A stretch of 5,059 bases of DNA from an uncultured Verrucomicrobiota bacterium. GTDB taxonomy: Bacteria; Verrucomicrobiota; Verrucomicrobiae; Verrucomicrobiales; DEV007. The DNA is taken from NCBI GenBank assembly GCA_902591645.1, contig CACJBM010000090.1:1-5059 (forward strand). The letters are read 5' to 3'. The notes beneath the pieces were generated by a model. The model had not been told where the DNA came from. It saw only the letters and a list, made by a program, of their open reading frames with translations, and made no database searches. The translations under genes and the position numbers were made by a program. Below are positions 1 through 4,841 of the stretch, piece by piece (positions within the stretch are counted from its first letter, which is position 1; each line of letters begins with the position of its first letter).

Positions 1-750
1 ATGTTTGATGGCAAGCACATGAAGGAATGGACAGGGGGTAGCATCCACAAAAAATTTGCCACCCTAATGCCGATACCCGGTAACCTAATGTCGCGTCGTA
101 ATTTCCATAACTATACGGCACACCTTGAGCTTCTGTTGCCATATCAGCCGGCTTATCGTAGCCAGGACCGAGGCAATAGTGGATTTTACCAAGTTCATGA
201 CTACGAAATCCAAATTCTCGACTCCTTTGGTATGGATGGTAATCACAATGAATACGGTGGTATTTACAGTCACAAGGGGCCGGACGTGAACATGTGCCTG
301 CCACCGCTTGTGTGGCAAACCATTGATGTGGAATTCACCAATGCCGTGGTAAAGAACGGAAAAAAAATCAAGGATGCGGTTATTACGGTGCGCCACAACG
401 GTGTGATCATCCACGACCGTTTTGAGATTCCCGGTAAATCTAAGTATGGCGTACGGCGCACTCCGCAGGGATTGGCTGGACCATTGATTCTGCAAAACCA
501 CAAGGAGCCGCTACAGTTTCGAAACATTTGGGTGTTGCCCCATGGAGAGACTCCGGCTTTGTCTGTGAATAATTTATCAAAGTCGAAGCCCGCCAAGAAG
601 CCATTGCCCTCAACGACTGCCGAGGCTAAGGCGATGCTAGGCAAATGGCACATTCGTTTTAGTAATAATGACAATAAATACGTGTTGAACCTGAATGTAT
701 TTCCTCATCATCATCATAGTTATAGGGAATTAATCGATATCGTTGCCTAA
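1..750 (+). CDS. DUF1080 (3-keto-disaccharide hydrolase family) protein, 5' partial, aberrant 3' end
   Basis: This is a DUF1080 domain (now called 3-keto-disaccharide hydrolase), a concanavalin-like beta-sandwich common in Verrucomicrobiota and Planctomycetota and linked to sugar or glycan breakdown, usually outside the cytoplasm. The frame opens at base 1 with MFDGKHMKEW. In the family the FDGK...W motif normally follows an N-terminal export segment, so the true start is probably upstream and the ATG at base 1 is an internal Met. Family marks are RGNSGFY (residues 57-63), YEIQILDSFG (68-77), GGIY (86-89), WQTIDVEF (105-112), GPLILQNH (160-167) and FRNIWVLP (173-180). A Pro/Lys/Ser linker (about 185-207) leads to the start of a second small domain (LGKWHIRF, 213-220), which breaks off near residue 232. 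The last 15-20 residues, with four His in a row, are antisense to the minus-strand gene at 659-1144 and look acquired. The family call is strong; the exact substrate is unknown. Confidence 0.88.
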   Translation: MFDGKHMKEWTGGSIHKKFATLMPIPGNLMSRRNFHNYTAHLELLLPYQPAYRSQDRGNSGFYQVHDYEIQILDSFGMDGNHNEYGGIYSHKGPDVNMCLPPLVWQTIDVEFTNAVVKNGKKIKDAVITVRHNGVIIHDRFEIPGKSKYGVRRTPQGLAGPLILQNHKEPLQFRNIWVLPHGETPALSVNNLSKSKPAKKPLPSTTAEAKAMLGKWHIRFSNNDNKYVLNLNVFPHHHHSYRELIDIVA

Positions 751-1144
751 ATTTATTAGGAGCCTTGACTATATGCTTCCCTCTCCTCCAGCTAGTCCAT
801 TGATTTAATCTATAATCTTTTCCCACATTGAAGTCAGCACCATACCCTCTACTAAATTCATTCCAATCAGGGCCATTTTTAACTGGTCTATAATAATTTT
901 TTAAATGTATACGAAATCGAGGTTTCCCAGTTGTGGAGTTATCCATACGAAACTCTAAATGTGTAGGATCAGAATCAACACCATCGTCATAACGGTATTT
1001 CGCCACAACAACCATTTTGTCTCTTTGTGAGGAATTAGGAATAAAGAATATTGTTTCCACATAGTCCTCTTCTAGAAAAAAGTAAGTCTCGCCCTCAACT
1101 TCATTAACATCATTGAAGTCAAAATCCATATTCGATTTTACCAA
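659..1144 (-). CDS. Hypothetical protein, unrecognised family
   Basis: I do not recognise this protein. The frame opens with TTG at 1144, but ATG at 1129 (Met6) is an equally good start and gives 156 residues. Neither has a Shine-Dalgarno sequence. The protein is soluble-looking, with no signal peptide or membrane segment. An acidic N-terminus (about residues 7-30) leads into alternating hydrophobic and charged stretches that suggest beta strands (IFFIPNS at 32-38, MVVVAKYRY at 44-52, LEFRMD at 63-68, PRFRIHLKNYY at 75-85). A Trp/Arg-rich basic section follows (about 112-140), then a DDDEE run at 144-148. The residue pattern looks like real coding sequence, and the competing plus-strand frames are closed. 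The last dozen or so codons run into DNA that belongs to the DUF1080 gene, so the natural C-terminus may be lost or altered. The gene is divergent from the GYF_2 gene at 1241 and could share a control region with it. Confidence 0.6.
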   Translation of the reverse strand: MVKSNMDFDFNDVNEVEGETYFFLEEDYVETIFFIPNSSQRDKMVVVAKYRYDDGVDSDPTHLEFRMDNSTTGKPRFRIHLKNYYRPVKNGPDWNEFSRGYGADFNVGKDYRLNQWTSWRRGKHIVKAPNKFRQRYRLIPYNYDDDEEIHSGSTRIYCHYY

Positions 1145-1186
1145 CTACTAACAAAAGAAGCAAACTCTCAATTAGGAGTGCAAGGA

Positions 1187-1216
1187 TTGTGTAATTGTTT
1201 TTACTAGCCCTAAAAT
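1187..1216 (+). promoter_or_regulatory. Candidate promoter for the GYF_2 gene
   Basis: A -10-like TAAAAT (1211-1216, 5 of 6 to the sigma-70 consensus) lies 18 bases after a weak -35-like TTGTGT (1187-1192). Transcription would start near 1223, leaving an untranslated leader of fewer than 20 bases before the ATG at 1241. The surroundings are very AT-rich, so a chance match is possible. Confidence 0.3.
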
Positions 1217-1224
1217 TTAAATTT
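1213..1224. repeat. 12-base perfect palindrome in the divergent intergenic region
   Basis: AAATTTAAATTT is its own reverse complement and overlaps the candidate -10 box of the downstream gene. This is where a dimeric repressor could sit. In DNA this rich in A and T, a 12-base A/T-only palindrome could also arise by chance. Confidence 0.25.
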
Positions 1225-1240
1225 AATTATCTTTTATATC

Positions 1241-1897
1241 ATGAATTCATTTTTGTTCCTCTATGTTGATCCCTCTTCTGGAGAAGTCAGAGGCCCTATA
1301 ACACACCTTGAATTGAGTCGACTTTGTTTTGCAGAGGAAATTTCACCAGAAACTAAAGTTGCACTGGAGGGTTCTGAAAAATGGGAAAATTTTGGTGATA
1401 TAGATCAACTAATTTCTGAAGAGTTTGAAAGAAGAGCCAAGAAGGAAGAACTCCGTATGGATACTAAAGAATTGGCGTCTTACATTGAGTATACCAAAGA
1501 ACTCATCGATAAGTCTTATCTTGAGTTAAGTCCTGAAAAAAGAGCTAATTACTACGAAGCGATCCAAAGCATAGCTAAAACATTAAAAACACGGTCATTA
1601 TTTGAAGAAGAAATTGAGTTTCTTAAGGCTTGGATTGTTTTGAAAGATAAGGATTTAGGGGAGAGTTTATTGGCCAAAGAAGAAATGAATCGAATACAAG
1701 AGATCAAAGGGACTGGTTCTTCAAATTCTGTTATAAAATGGATGGGGCTTGTGGCTGCTGGACAGATGTTAAGTAGACAACATTCAGAGAGAATGGAATT
1801 TGATCTTGACCGTTTAGCTGATGGTATAGTTGGAGAGGATGATGTTGAGGATAGTGGCGACGGTGGCGACGGTGAAGGCTTTGGCGAATTCATGTAA
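1241..1897 (+). CDS. GYF_2 domain protein with unassigned helical C-terminal part
   Basis: Residues 7-51 resemble the bacterial GYF_2 domain: YVDPSSGEVRGPI (8-20), then LELSRLCFAEEISPETKVALEG and a Trp at 48 followed by NF. This small fold is thought to mediate protein or peptide contacts and often heads membrane or envelope proteins of unclear function. Residues 55-155 are strongly charged, Glu/Lys-rich and predicted helical, possibly coiled coil. Residues 163-178 (SVIKWMGLVAAGQMLS) form a short apolar stretch, too short and polar for a sure membrane segment. The end (198-216) is Asp/Gly/Glu-rich with a repeated GDG unit encoded by tandem GGTGGCGAC-like codons. The ATG is preceded by AT-rich DNA without a Shine-Dalgarno sequence. 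No signal peptide is visible. The domain call is fairly secure; the protein's job is unknown. It is divergent from the hypothetical gene at 659-1144. Confidence 0.8.
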   Translation: MNSFLFLYVDPSSGEVRGPITHLELSRLCFAEEISPETKVALEGSEKWENFGDIDQLISEEFERRAKKEELRMDTKELASYIEYTKELIDKSYLELSPEKRANYYEAIQSIAKTLKTRSLFEEEIEFLKAWIVLKDKDLGESLLAKEEMNRIQEIKGTGSSNSVIKWMGLVAAGQMLSRQHSERMEFDLDRLADGIVGEDDVEDSGDGGDGEGFGEFM

Positions 1898-1960
1898 ATT
1901 GTAACGATTCATTAACCAACAGGTGACATCTCCAGAAAAAGATCATGCTAGTTTAAGTGA

Positions 1961-1978
1961 GACAAAAAACTTTTTGTC
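1961..1978. repeat. AT-rich inverted repeat downstream of the GYF_2 gene
   Basis: GACAAAAA (1961-1968) and TTTTTGTC (1971-1978) are perfect inverted arms separated by two bases; a real loop would open one or two more pairs. It is the first of three hairpins in about 100 bases after the stop at 1897. The T run in the 3' arm could give weak termination, but the stem is weak. Confidence 0.5.
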
Positions 1979-1990
1979 GGATCTCTACGA

Positions 1991-2014
1991 GGTTGCGTGA
2001 AACTTCACGCAACC
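1991..2014. repeat. Strong perfect hairpin
   Basis: GGTTGCGTGA (1991-2000) pairs perfectly with TCACGCAACC (2005-2014) across the four-base loop AACT. The stem has no mismatches and six of its ten pairs are G-C, so it should be very stable as RNA on either strand. No T tract follows on the plus strand, so it is not a classical terminator. It may protect a 3' end, form part of a small RNA or bind a dimeric protein as DNA. Confidence 0.7.
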
Positions 2015-2035
2015 ATAATCAACCTATAATCAACC
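2010..2035. repeat. Short direct repeats, CAACC(T)ATAAT type
   Basis: CAACC occurs at 2010-2014, 2020-2024 and 2031-2035. The first two are followed by ATAAT and TATAAT respectively, giving a period of 10-11 bases, about one helical turn. The first copy is also the 3' end of the hairpin at 1991-2014. TATAAT at 2025-2030 matches a perfect -10 box, but no good -35 lies upstream. Confidence 0.45.
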
Positions 2036-2063
2036 CAGAGAGATATTTGCTTCTCTGTTTTTT
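2036..2063 (+). terminator. Rho-independent terminator
   Basis: CAGAGA (2036-2041) pairs with TCTCTG (2052-2057) across a ten-base loop and is followed at once by six T (2058-2063). It would end transcripts coming from the GYF_2 gene and insulate the tRNA downstream. The stem is short, but the T tract is clean. Confidence 0.65.
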
Positions 2064-2089
2064 GTTCTGGAAAAGATAACTAAGATAGT
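2062..2089 (+). promoter_or_regulatory. Weak candidate promoter for tRNA-Leu
   Basis: TTGTTC (2062-2067) and GATAGT (2084-2089) have 16-base spacing and matches of 3/6 and 4/6 to sigma-70 boxes. They lie just past the terminator and about 45 bases before the tRNA. A promoter is expected here because the terminator blocks read-through, but these boxes are poor matches. Confidence 0.2.
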
Positions 2090-2104
2090 TAAAGTCTACC
2101 CACG

Positions 2105-2120
2105 CAGAGTTAAAACTCTG
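2105..2120. repeat. Palindrome in the tRNA 5' leader
   Basis: CAGAGTT (2105-2111) and AACTCTG (2114-2120) are perfect seven-base inverted arms two bases apart. The element lies 13 bases before the tRNA and would be in its 5' leader, removed by RNase P, if transcription starts near 2096. It has no T tail, so it is not a terminator. Confidence 0.45.
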
Positions 2121-2133
2121 ATGTTTTACTAAA

Positions 2134-2217
2134 GCTCACGTGGCGGAATTGGTAGACGCGCTAGATTCAGGTTCTAGTGGGGGCAACCCCGTGGATGTTC
2201 GAGTCATCTCGTGAGCA
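2134..2217 (+). tRNA. tRNA-Leu (anticodon CAG)
   Basis: This is a complete class II tRNA that reads CUG leucine codons. The acceptor stem GCTCACG (2134-2140) pairs with CGTGAGC (2210-2216), with discriminator A at 2217. The D-arm follows, with GGTAGACGC. The anticodon stem CTAGA/TCTAG encloses loop TTCAGGT (2166-2172), putting anticodon CAG at 2168-2170. The long variable arm, typical of leucine tRNAs, has GGGG (2180-2183) pairing CCCC (2187-2190). The T-arm is GGATG/CATCT around TTCGAGT (2198-2204). No CCA is encoded, so it must be added after transcription. A short T run follows at about 2221-2225. No neighbouring integrase or repeat of the tRNA 3' end is visible. Confidence 0.97.
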
Positions 2218-2298
2218 TAGTTTTTAATAGAGATATTATTAAGGATCTTAAACATAAGGTTTTACTGCTTTTATTTTAGCTAACGCTTCACTAAATGC

Positions 2299-2335
2299 AA
2301 AAAGGGTCGTTCATCCGACCATGAACAAACGACCC
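2299..2335 (-). terminator. Intrinsic terminator, minus strand
   Basis: On the minus strand GGGTCGTT (2335-2328) pairs with AACGACCC (2311-2304), and an inner CAT/ATG can extend the stem across a four-base bulge. Five T (2303-2299) follow immediately. This is the best terminator in the window. It would end either the small RNA proposed here or read-through from the asparaginase gene. Confidence 0.75.
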
Positions 2336-2406
2336 ATAATGACTTACATCATTTGGCAGGGAACCTACAGCGTGAACTGCAGGTCAGGCCCCTGCTGTTT
2401 TCAATA
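2299..2406 (-). ncRNA. Probable small structured RNA with its own terminator
   Basis: Read on the minus strand, three hairpins follow one another. The first joins GCAGGG/CCCTGC (2390-2395 with 2356-2361) to an inner eight-pair stem, ACCTGCAG/CTGTAGGT, with a six-base loop. The second is AATGA/TCATT (2338-2353). The third is GGGTC...GACCC (2304-2335), extended by an inner GTTCAT/ATGAAC, and runs directly into five T (2299-2303), a textbook intrinsic terminator. Strand choice is supported by the inner stem: the minus strand has a G-U pair where the plus strand has an A-C mismatch. A good -10 (TATACT) sits just upstream. The length is about 110 nt. I cannot match it to a known family: it lacks the SRP, 6S, tmRNA or RNase P signatures I can recall. 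The terminator alone could instead serve the asparaginase gene, whose stop lies about 230 bases upstream. Confidence 0.5.
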
Positions 2407-2412
2407 TTGATT

Positions 2413-2440
2413 AGTATATGTTAAGAAGCAATGTGATAAC
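2413..2440 (-). promoter_or_regulatory. Candidate promoter of the small RNA
   Basis: On the minus strand TATACT (2418-2413) matches the -10 consensus at 5 of 6. The -35 is weak: TTATCA at 15-base spacing or GTTATC at 16. The start would fall near 2406, about ten bases before the first hairpin. Confidence 0.3.
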
Positions 2441-2482
2441 TCGCAATGTCCCTTCTCATTTTGCCTGCGAACTGCGTTTCCT

Positions 2483-2504
2483 AAAAAAACTATCAAAATA
2501 GATA
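2483..2504 (-). terminator. Possible weak terminator of the asparaginase gene
   Basis: On the minus strand TATC and GATA arms (2504-2501 and 2494-2491) enclose a six-base A/T loop and are followed, after one G, by seven T (2489-2483). The T tract is good, but the stem is only four to six A/T-rich pairs, so termination here is doubtful. It lies about 60 bases past the stop at 2567. Confidence 0.25.
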
Positions 2505-2566
2505 TAGGAAAATGCTTAAAATTCATATTTTATATGGAAGATTTTATAACTAGATGAAATGCCATA

Positions 2567-3589
2567 TTAGTTATGAAACTCATTTCCCCCTACTGGACCA
2601 GCATCTATTTCACTGAGAGCGGCACTATCTAAAATTCCACTTTGTTTGGGAGTGGTGACCGAATATTGGAAACCTTTTCCAGTTCCAGCTGCTCCATATC
2701 TACCTTTTTTGTCTAATGCAATAAAAAAGATATTAAGATCCATTCCCAGAGGATCAATTTTTGCAGCTCTTTTGATGGCCTGTATGCAAGCATCTTCTGG
2801 TGCTAACCCTTGTCTCATAAATTCTACAATCATAAAAGAACAACAATGGCGTAAAACATTTTCGCCTACCCCCGTGGCTCCTGCTGCACCTACTTCGTTG
2901 TCTACGTATAAGCCACTCCCAATGATTGGGGAATCTCCTACCCGCCCTGGGAGTTTGAACGCTAATCCACTAGTAGAGCACCCGCCAGTTAGGTTGCCAT
3001 CTTCATCGAGCATAAGTAATGCAATAGTATCGTGGTTGTGAATGGAACCTTCTCGCTTTTTGCTTTGATTGTTTTTTTTCCATTCTAGCCACTTCTTGTT
3101 ACTTTTTTCTGTTAGAAGATTCTCTTTTGTAAAACCTTGTGAAAGAGCGAATTCTTGTGCTCCTTTGCCTACTAATTGAACATGGCGAGTGTGCTCCATT
3201 ATTTTTCTAGCTACAGAAATGGGATTGCGGATTCCCTCAAGCCCCATAACGCTTCCAGCATTGTGTCCTAGTCCTTGCATGATACATGCATCTAATTGTA
3301 CTATGCCTTCTGAATTGGGTAGACCGCCAATGCCGACTGATGTGTTTTCTTTGTCATTTTCTGTTACGTTGATTCCTTTTTCAACGGCATCTAAGGAAGA
3401 ACCTCCCGATTCAATGATTTCCATAGCTTTTTTATTGGCTGCTTCTCCGAATGGCCAAGTAGAAATAATTAACGGACGGGACATAGTCTTACGGATGTTG
3501 GGATTAGAAAATGCTTTATGTCCATTGTGAAATGTACCGCCAAAAATTGCGGCACCTTTTGCGAGAAATCCTCGTCTATATAGCTCCAT
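2567..3589 (-). CDS. Tat-exported glycosylasparaginase (N4-(beta-N-acetylglucosaminyl)-L-asparaginase)
   Basis: This Ntn-hydrolase cleaves the N-acetylglucosamine-asparagine bond left when N-linked glycoproteins are degraded. It is made as a precursor that cuts itself between Asp187 and Thr188 (motif HDTIA at 186-190), giving an alpha chain and a beta chain whose new N-terminal Thr188 is the nucleophile. Residues equivalent to the Flavobacterium enzyme's Thr170, Arg180, Asp183, Thr203 and Gly206 are at 206 (GGCSTSG), 216 and 219 (GRVGDSPIIGSG), and 239 and 242 (GATGVGE), all at one constant offset. Trp45 in STWPF matches the substrate-site Trp. The N-terminus has a twin-arginine signal (RRGFLAK, 5-11, then an apolar stretch), so the folded enzyme is probably exported or lipid-side. 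At 340 residues it is full length for a precursor. ATG at 3589 is chosen because it includes the Tat motif; Met36 would lose it. There is no Shine-Dalgarno. It starts 62 bases after rmuC. Confidence 0.93.
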   Translation of the reverse strand: MELYRRGFLAKGAAIFGGTFHNGHKAFSNPNIRKTMSRPLIISTWPFGEAANKKAMEIIESGGSSLDAVEKGINVTENDKENTSVGIGGLPNSEGIVQLDACIMQGLGHNAGSVMGLEGIRNPISVARKIMEHTRHVQLVGKGAQEFALSQGFTKENLLTEKSNKKWLEWKKNNQSKKREGSIHNHDTIALLMLDEDGNLTGGCSTSGLAFKLPGRVGDSPIIGSGLYVDNEVGAAGATGVGENVLRHCCSFMIVEFMRQGLAPEDACIQAIKRAAKIDPLGMDLNIFFIALDKKGRYGAAGTGKGFQYSVTTPKQSGILDSAALSEIDAGPVGGNEFHN

Positions 3590-3651
3590 GAATAAAATTA
3601 TGTTATTTTTCTACGGTAACTGCAATGTATTAAGGCCAAGTTAGATGGGAA

Positions 3652-4746
3652 TCAGTTACTACTAGTTAACACATTTGAATCTTTAATTTTTTCTTGATTG
3701 CCTAATTCTAGATCTGAAATTTTTTCACTTCTATTACTTATTTTATTGCCAGATTTTTCGATTAAATCTATGTCTTTGCTGGCCTGGTCAAAATGCGACC
3801 TAAGTTTTCCTACACGATTCATTAAACGATTGATATCAAGGAGGAGAGTTTCTACCTCTTTTTGAATGAGACTGGCTTGTTCTCTCATTTGAACGTCACG
3901 CATAATTGCTCGTACAGTATTAAGAGTTAATGACATTGTATTAGGAGAGACAGGGTAGACCCGCAAAGATCGGCATTTCTCCACTACTTGCGGTAGACGT
4001 AAATGAATCTCAGAGAAAATACTTTCTGAAGGCAGAAACATAAGAGCGGCTTCGGCTGTTTCATCTTGCAGAATGTATCTTGAAGCTATGTCCTGAGCAT
4101 GTTTTAAAGTGTCATTTTGCATTTGTTTAAGTGCTACTTGAGCTTCTTTTTCATCTTTGGCTTTTCGAAAATTTTGATAAGCTTCGAGAGGGAACTTACT
4201 GTCTACTACTACTGGTCCAGGAGGTTTAGGAAGACGAATAATGCAATCTGCTCTTTTGCCATTAGATAAAGTGAATTGAAAGTCGTATGCGCTTTCAGGT
4301 AGACCGTCTTTTACAATATCGGCTAGTTGGGTTTCTCCGAATGCGCCGCGTGCTTGTTTGTTGTCTAGTATTTGTTGTAGTTCAACCACTTGTCCTGATA
4401 GTGTTGCAATCTGTTGTTGTGCTTTATCAATGGTAGAAAGACGTTCTCCAATATTACCAAGTGTTTTAGTAGTTTTTTCTCCTGACTCTTTTAGATTGTC
4501 TGTGACGGTCTTGGATACGTTGTCTAATCGTGCAGCTAAATTACGATTAAGTTGACCGCGAGCATCTTCTTGGGCTTGGGTAAAACTTTTAAGACGACCG
4601 GTTAATTCAGCATGGTGACGACCAATTTCTGCAATTTGCTTTTCAATATTGTTTGAACTCTGGTGTCCTAATTTGCGTATCAGCAATCCAATTGCTATTC
4701 CTAATAATCCTGCGAGTAATGGAATTATGATTGTAGTTGCTGTCAT
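3652..4746 (-). CDS. rmuC: DNA recombination protein RmuC
   Basis: RmuC-family proteins limit DNA inversion and rearrangement at short inverted repeats and carry a PD-(D/E)XK nuclease-like fold; the biochemical activity is not well settled. Residues 5-23 form a membrane segment (IIIPLLAGLLGIAIGLL) followed by RK, so the protein is anchored at the inner membrane facing the cytoplasm. Residues about 32-130 are a long Gln/Glu/Lys-rich coiled coil. The core follows: GAFGE (134-138), RADCIIRLP (165-173) and VVDSKFPLEAY (180-190), whose Glu138, Asp167, Asp182 and Lys184 fit the nuclease-like site. FLPSESIFSEIH (238-248) is another family block. A second helical region runs from 285 to about 330, with a polar tail to 364. 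It is complete, with ATG at 4746 and a TGA stop at 3652. It is divergent from menG and probably co-transcribed with the asparaginase gene downstream. Confidence 0.93.
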   Translation of the reverse strand: MTATTIIIPLLAGLLGIAIGLLIRKLGHQSSNNIEKQIAEIGRHHAELTGRLKSFTQAQEDARGQLNRNLAARLDNVSKTVTDNLKESGEKTTKTLGNIGERLSTIDKAQQQIATLSGQVVELQQILDNKQARGAFGETQLADIVKDGLPESAYDFQFTLSNGKRADCIIRLPKPPGPVVVDSKFPLEAYQNFRKAKDEKEAQVALKQMQNDTLKHAQDIASRYILQDETAEAALMFLPSESIFSEIHLRLPQVVEKCRSLRVYPVSPNTMSLTLNTVRAIMRDVQMREQASLIQKEVETLLLDINRLMNRVGKLRSHFDQASKDIDLIEKSGNKISNRSEKISDLELGNQEKIKDSNVLTSSN

Positions 4747-4841
4747 ATTATTAATTTTAGCATTGGCTTTCTTCGGATGACTAGATTAATAGGGTTTGAA
4801 CTTTTTTGCACTAAGAACAAACCGAGCGAATATCACATAAA
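4747..4841. promoter_or_regulatory. Divergent promoter region of rmuC and menG
   Basis: Ninety-five bases separate the two start codons, so both promoters must lie here unless they overlap the genes. For rmuC (minus), TAGTCA (4783-4778) and TAAAAT (4759-4754) with 18-base spacing match at 4/6 and 5/6 and would start transcription almost at the ATG. For menG (plus), TATCAC (4831-4836) is the only -10-like hexamer, with TTGCAC (4806-4811) 19 bases before it, a weak pair. Neither gene has a Shine-Dalgarno sequence. Confidence 0.35.

Larger units (their letters stand above)
2218..2566. other. Protein-free spacer between tRNA-Leu and the asparaginase gene
   Basis: This stretch of about 350 bases has no credible protein gene. 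It holds a probable small RNA at 2299-2406 (minus), a possible weak terminator for the asparaginase gene near 2483-2504, and a small AT-only hairpin (CATAT/ATATG, 2524-2536) just after the asparaginase stop. Bases 2218-2298 are AT-rich and show nothing I can name. Confidence 0.6.

Noticed and set aside
85..674. Minus-strand open frames of 138 and 134 codons opposite the DUF1080 gene
   Set aside because: The plus-strand frame has clear DUF1080 motifs across the whole stretch; the antisense frames show none.
1243..1894. GAATTCAT occurring at both the start and the end of the GYF_2 gene
   Set aside because: Eight bases repeated once, with no further flanking identity, is compatible with chance; both copies fit normal codons.
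2134..2217. tRNA-Leu as an attachment site of an integrated element
   Set aside because: No repeat of the tRNA 3' end and no integrase gene are in the window, so there is nothing to support integration here.
2242..2307. Minus-strand fragment reading LFAFSEALAKIKAVKPYV then stop, resembling a protein C-terminus
   Set aside because: A stop codon lies just upstream, no start or longer frame exists, and about 20 codons of Lys/Ala-rich sequence is expected by chance in AT-rich DNA. It could be a gene remnant, but nothing supports it.
2304..2335. Plus-strand GTTCATCCGACC resembling the start of the glnA (glutamine) RNA motif
   Set aside because: The conserved purine-rich GGAAGUAGG-type core and the closing elements are absent, and no glutamine gene follows.
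2377..2395. Plus-strand CAGGTCAGG resembling the SRP RNA core
   Set aside because: The GGAAGGAAGCAG apical loop that defines SRP RNA is missing; the match is only nine bases.
2321..2410. A 29-codon plus-strand frame (starting MNKRPIM, ending CCFQY) running through the hairpin region
   Set aside because: It has no ribosome binding site or promoter, and its composition follows from the hairpin stems; the minus-strand RNA with terminator explains the sequence better.
2646..3530. Plus-strand open frames of 131 and 113 codons opposite the asparaginase gene
   Set aside because: They are antisense shadows of a well conserved gene, with no family features of their own.
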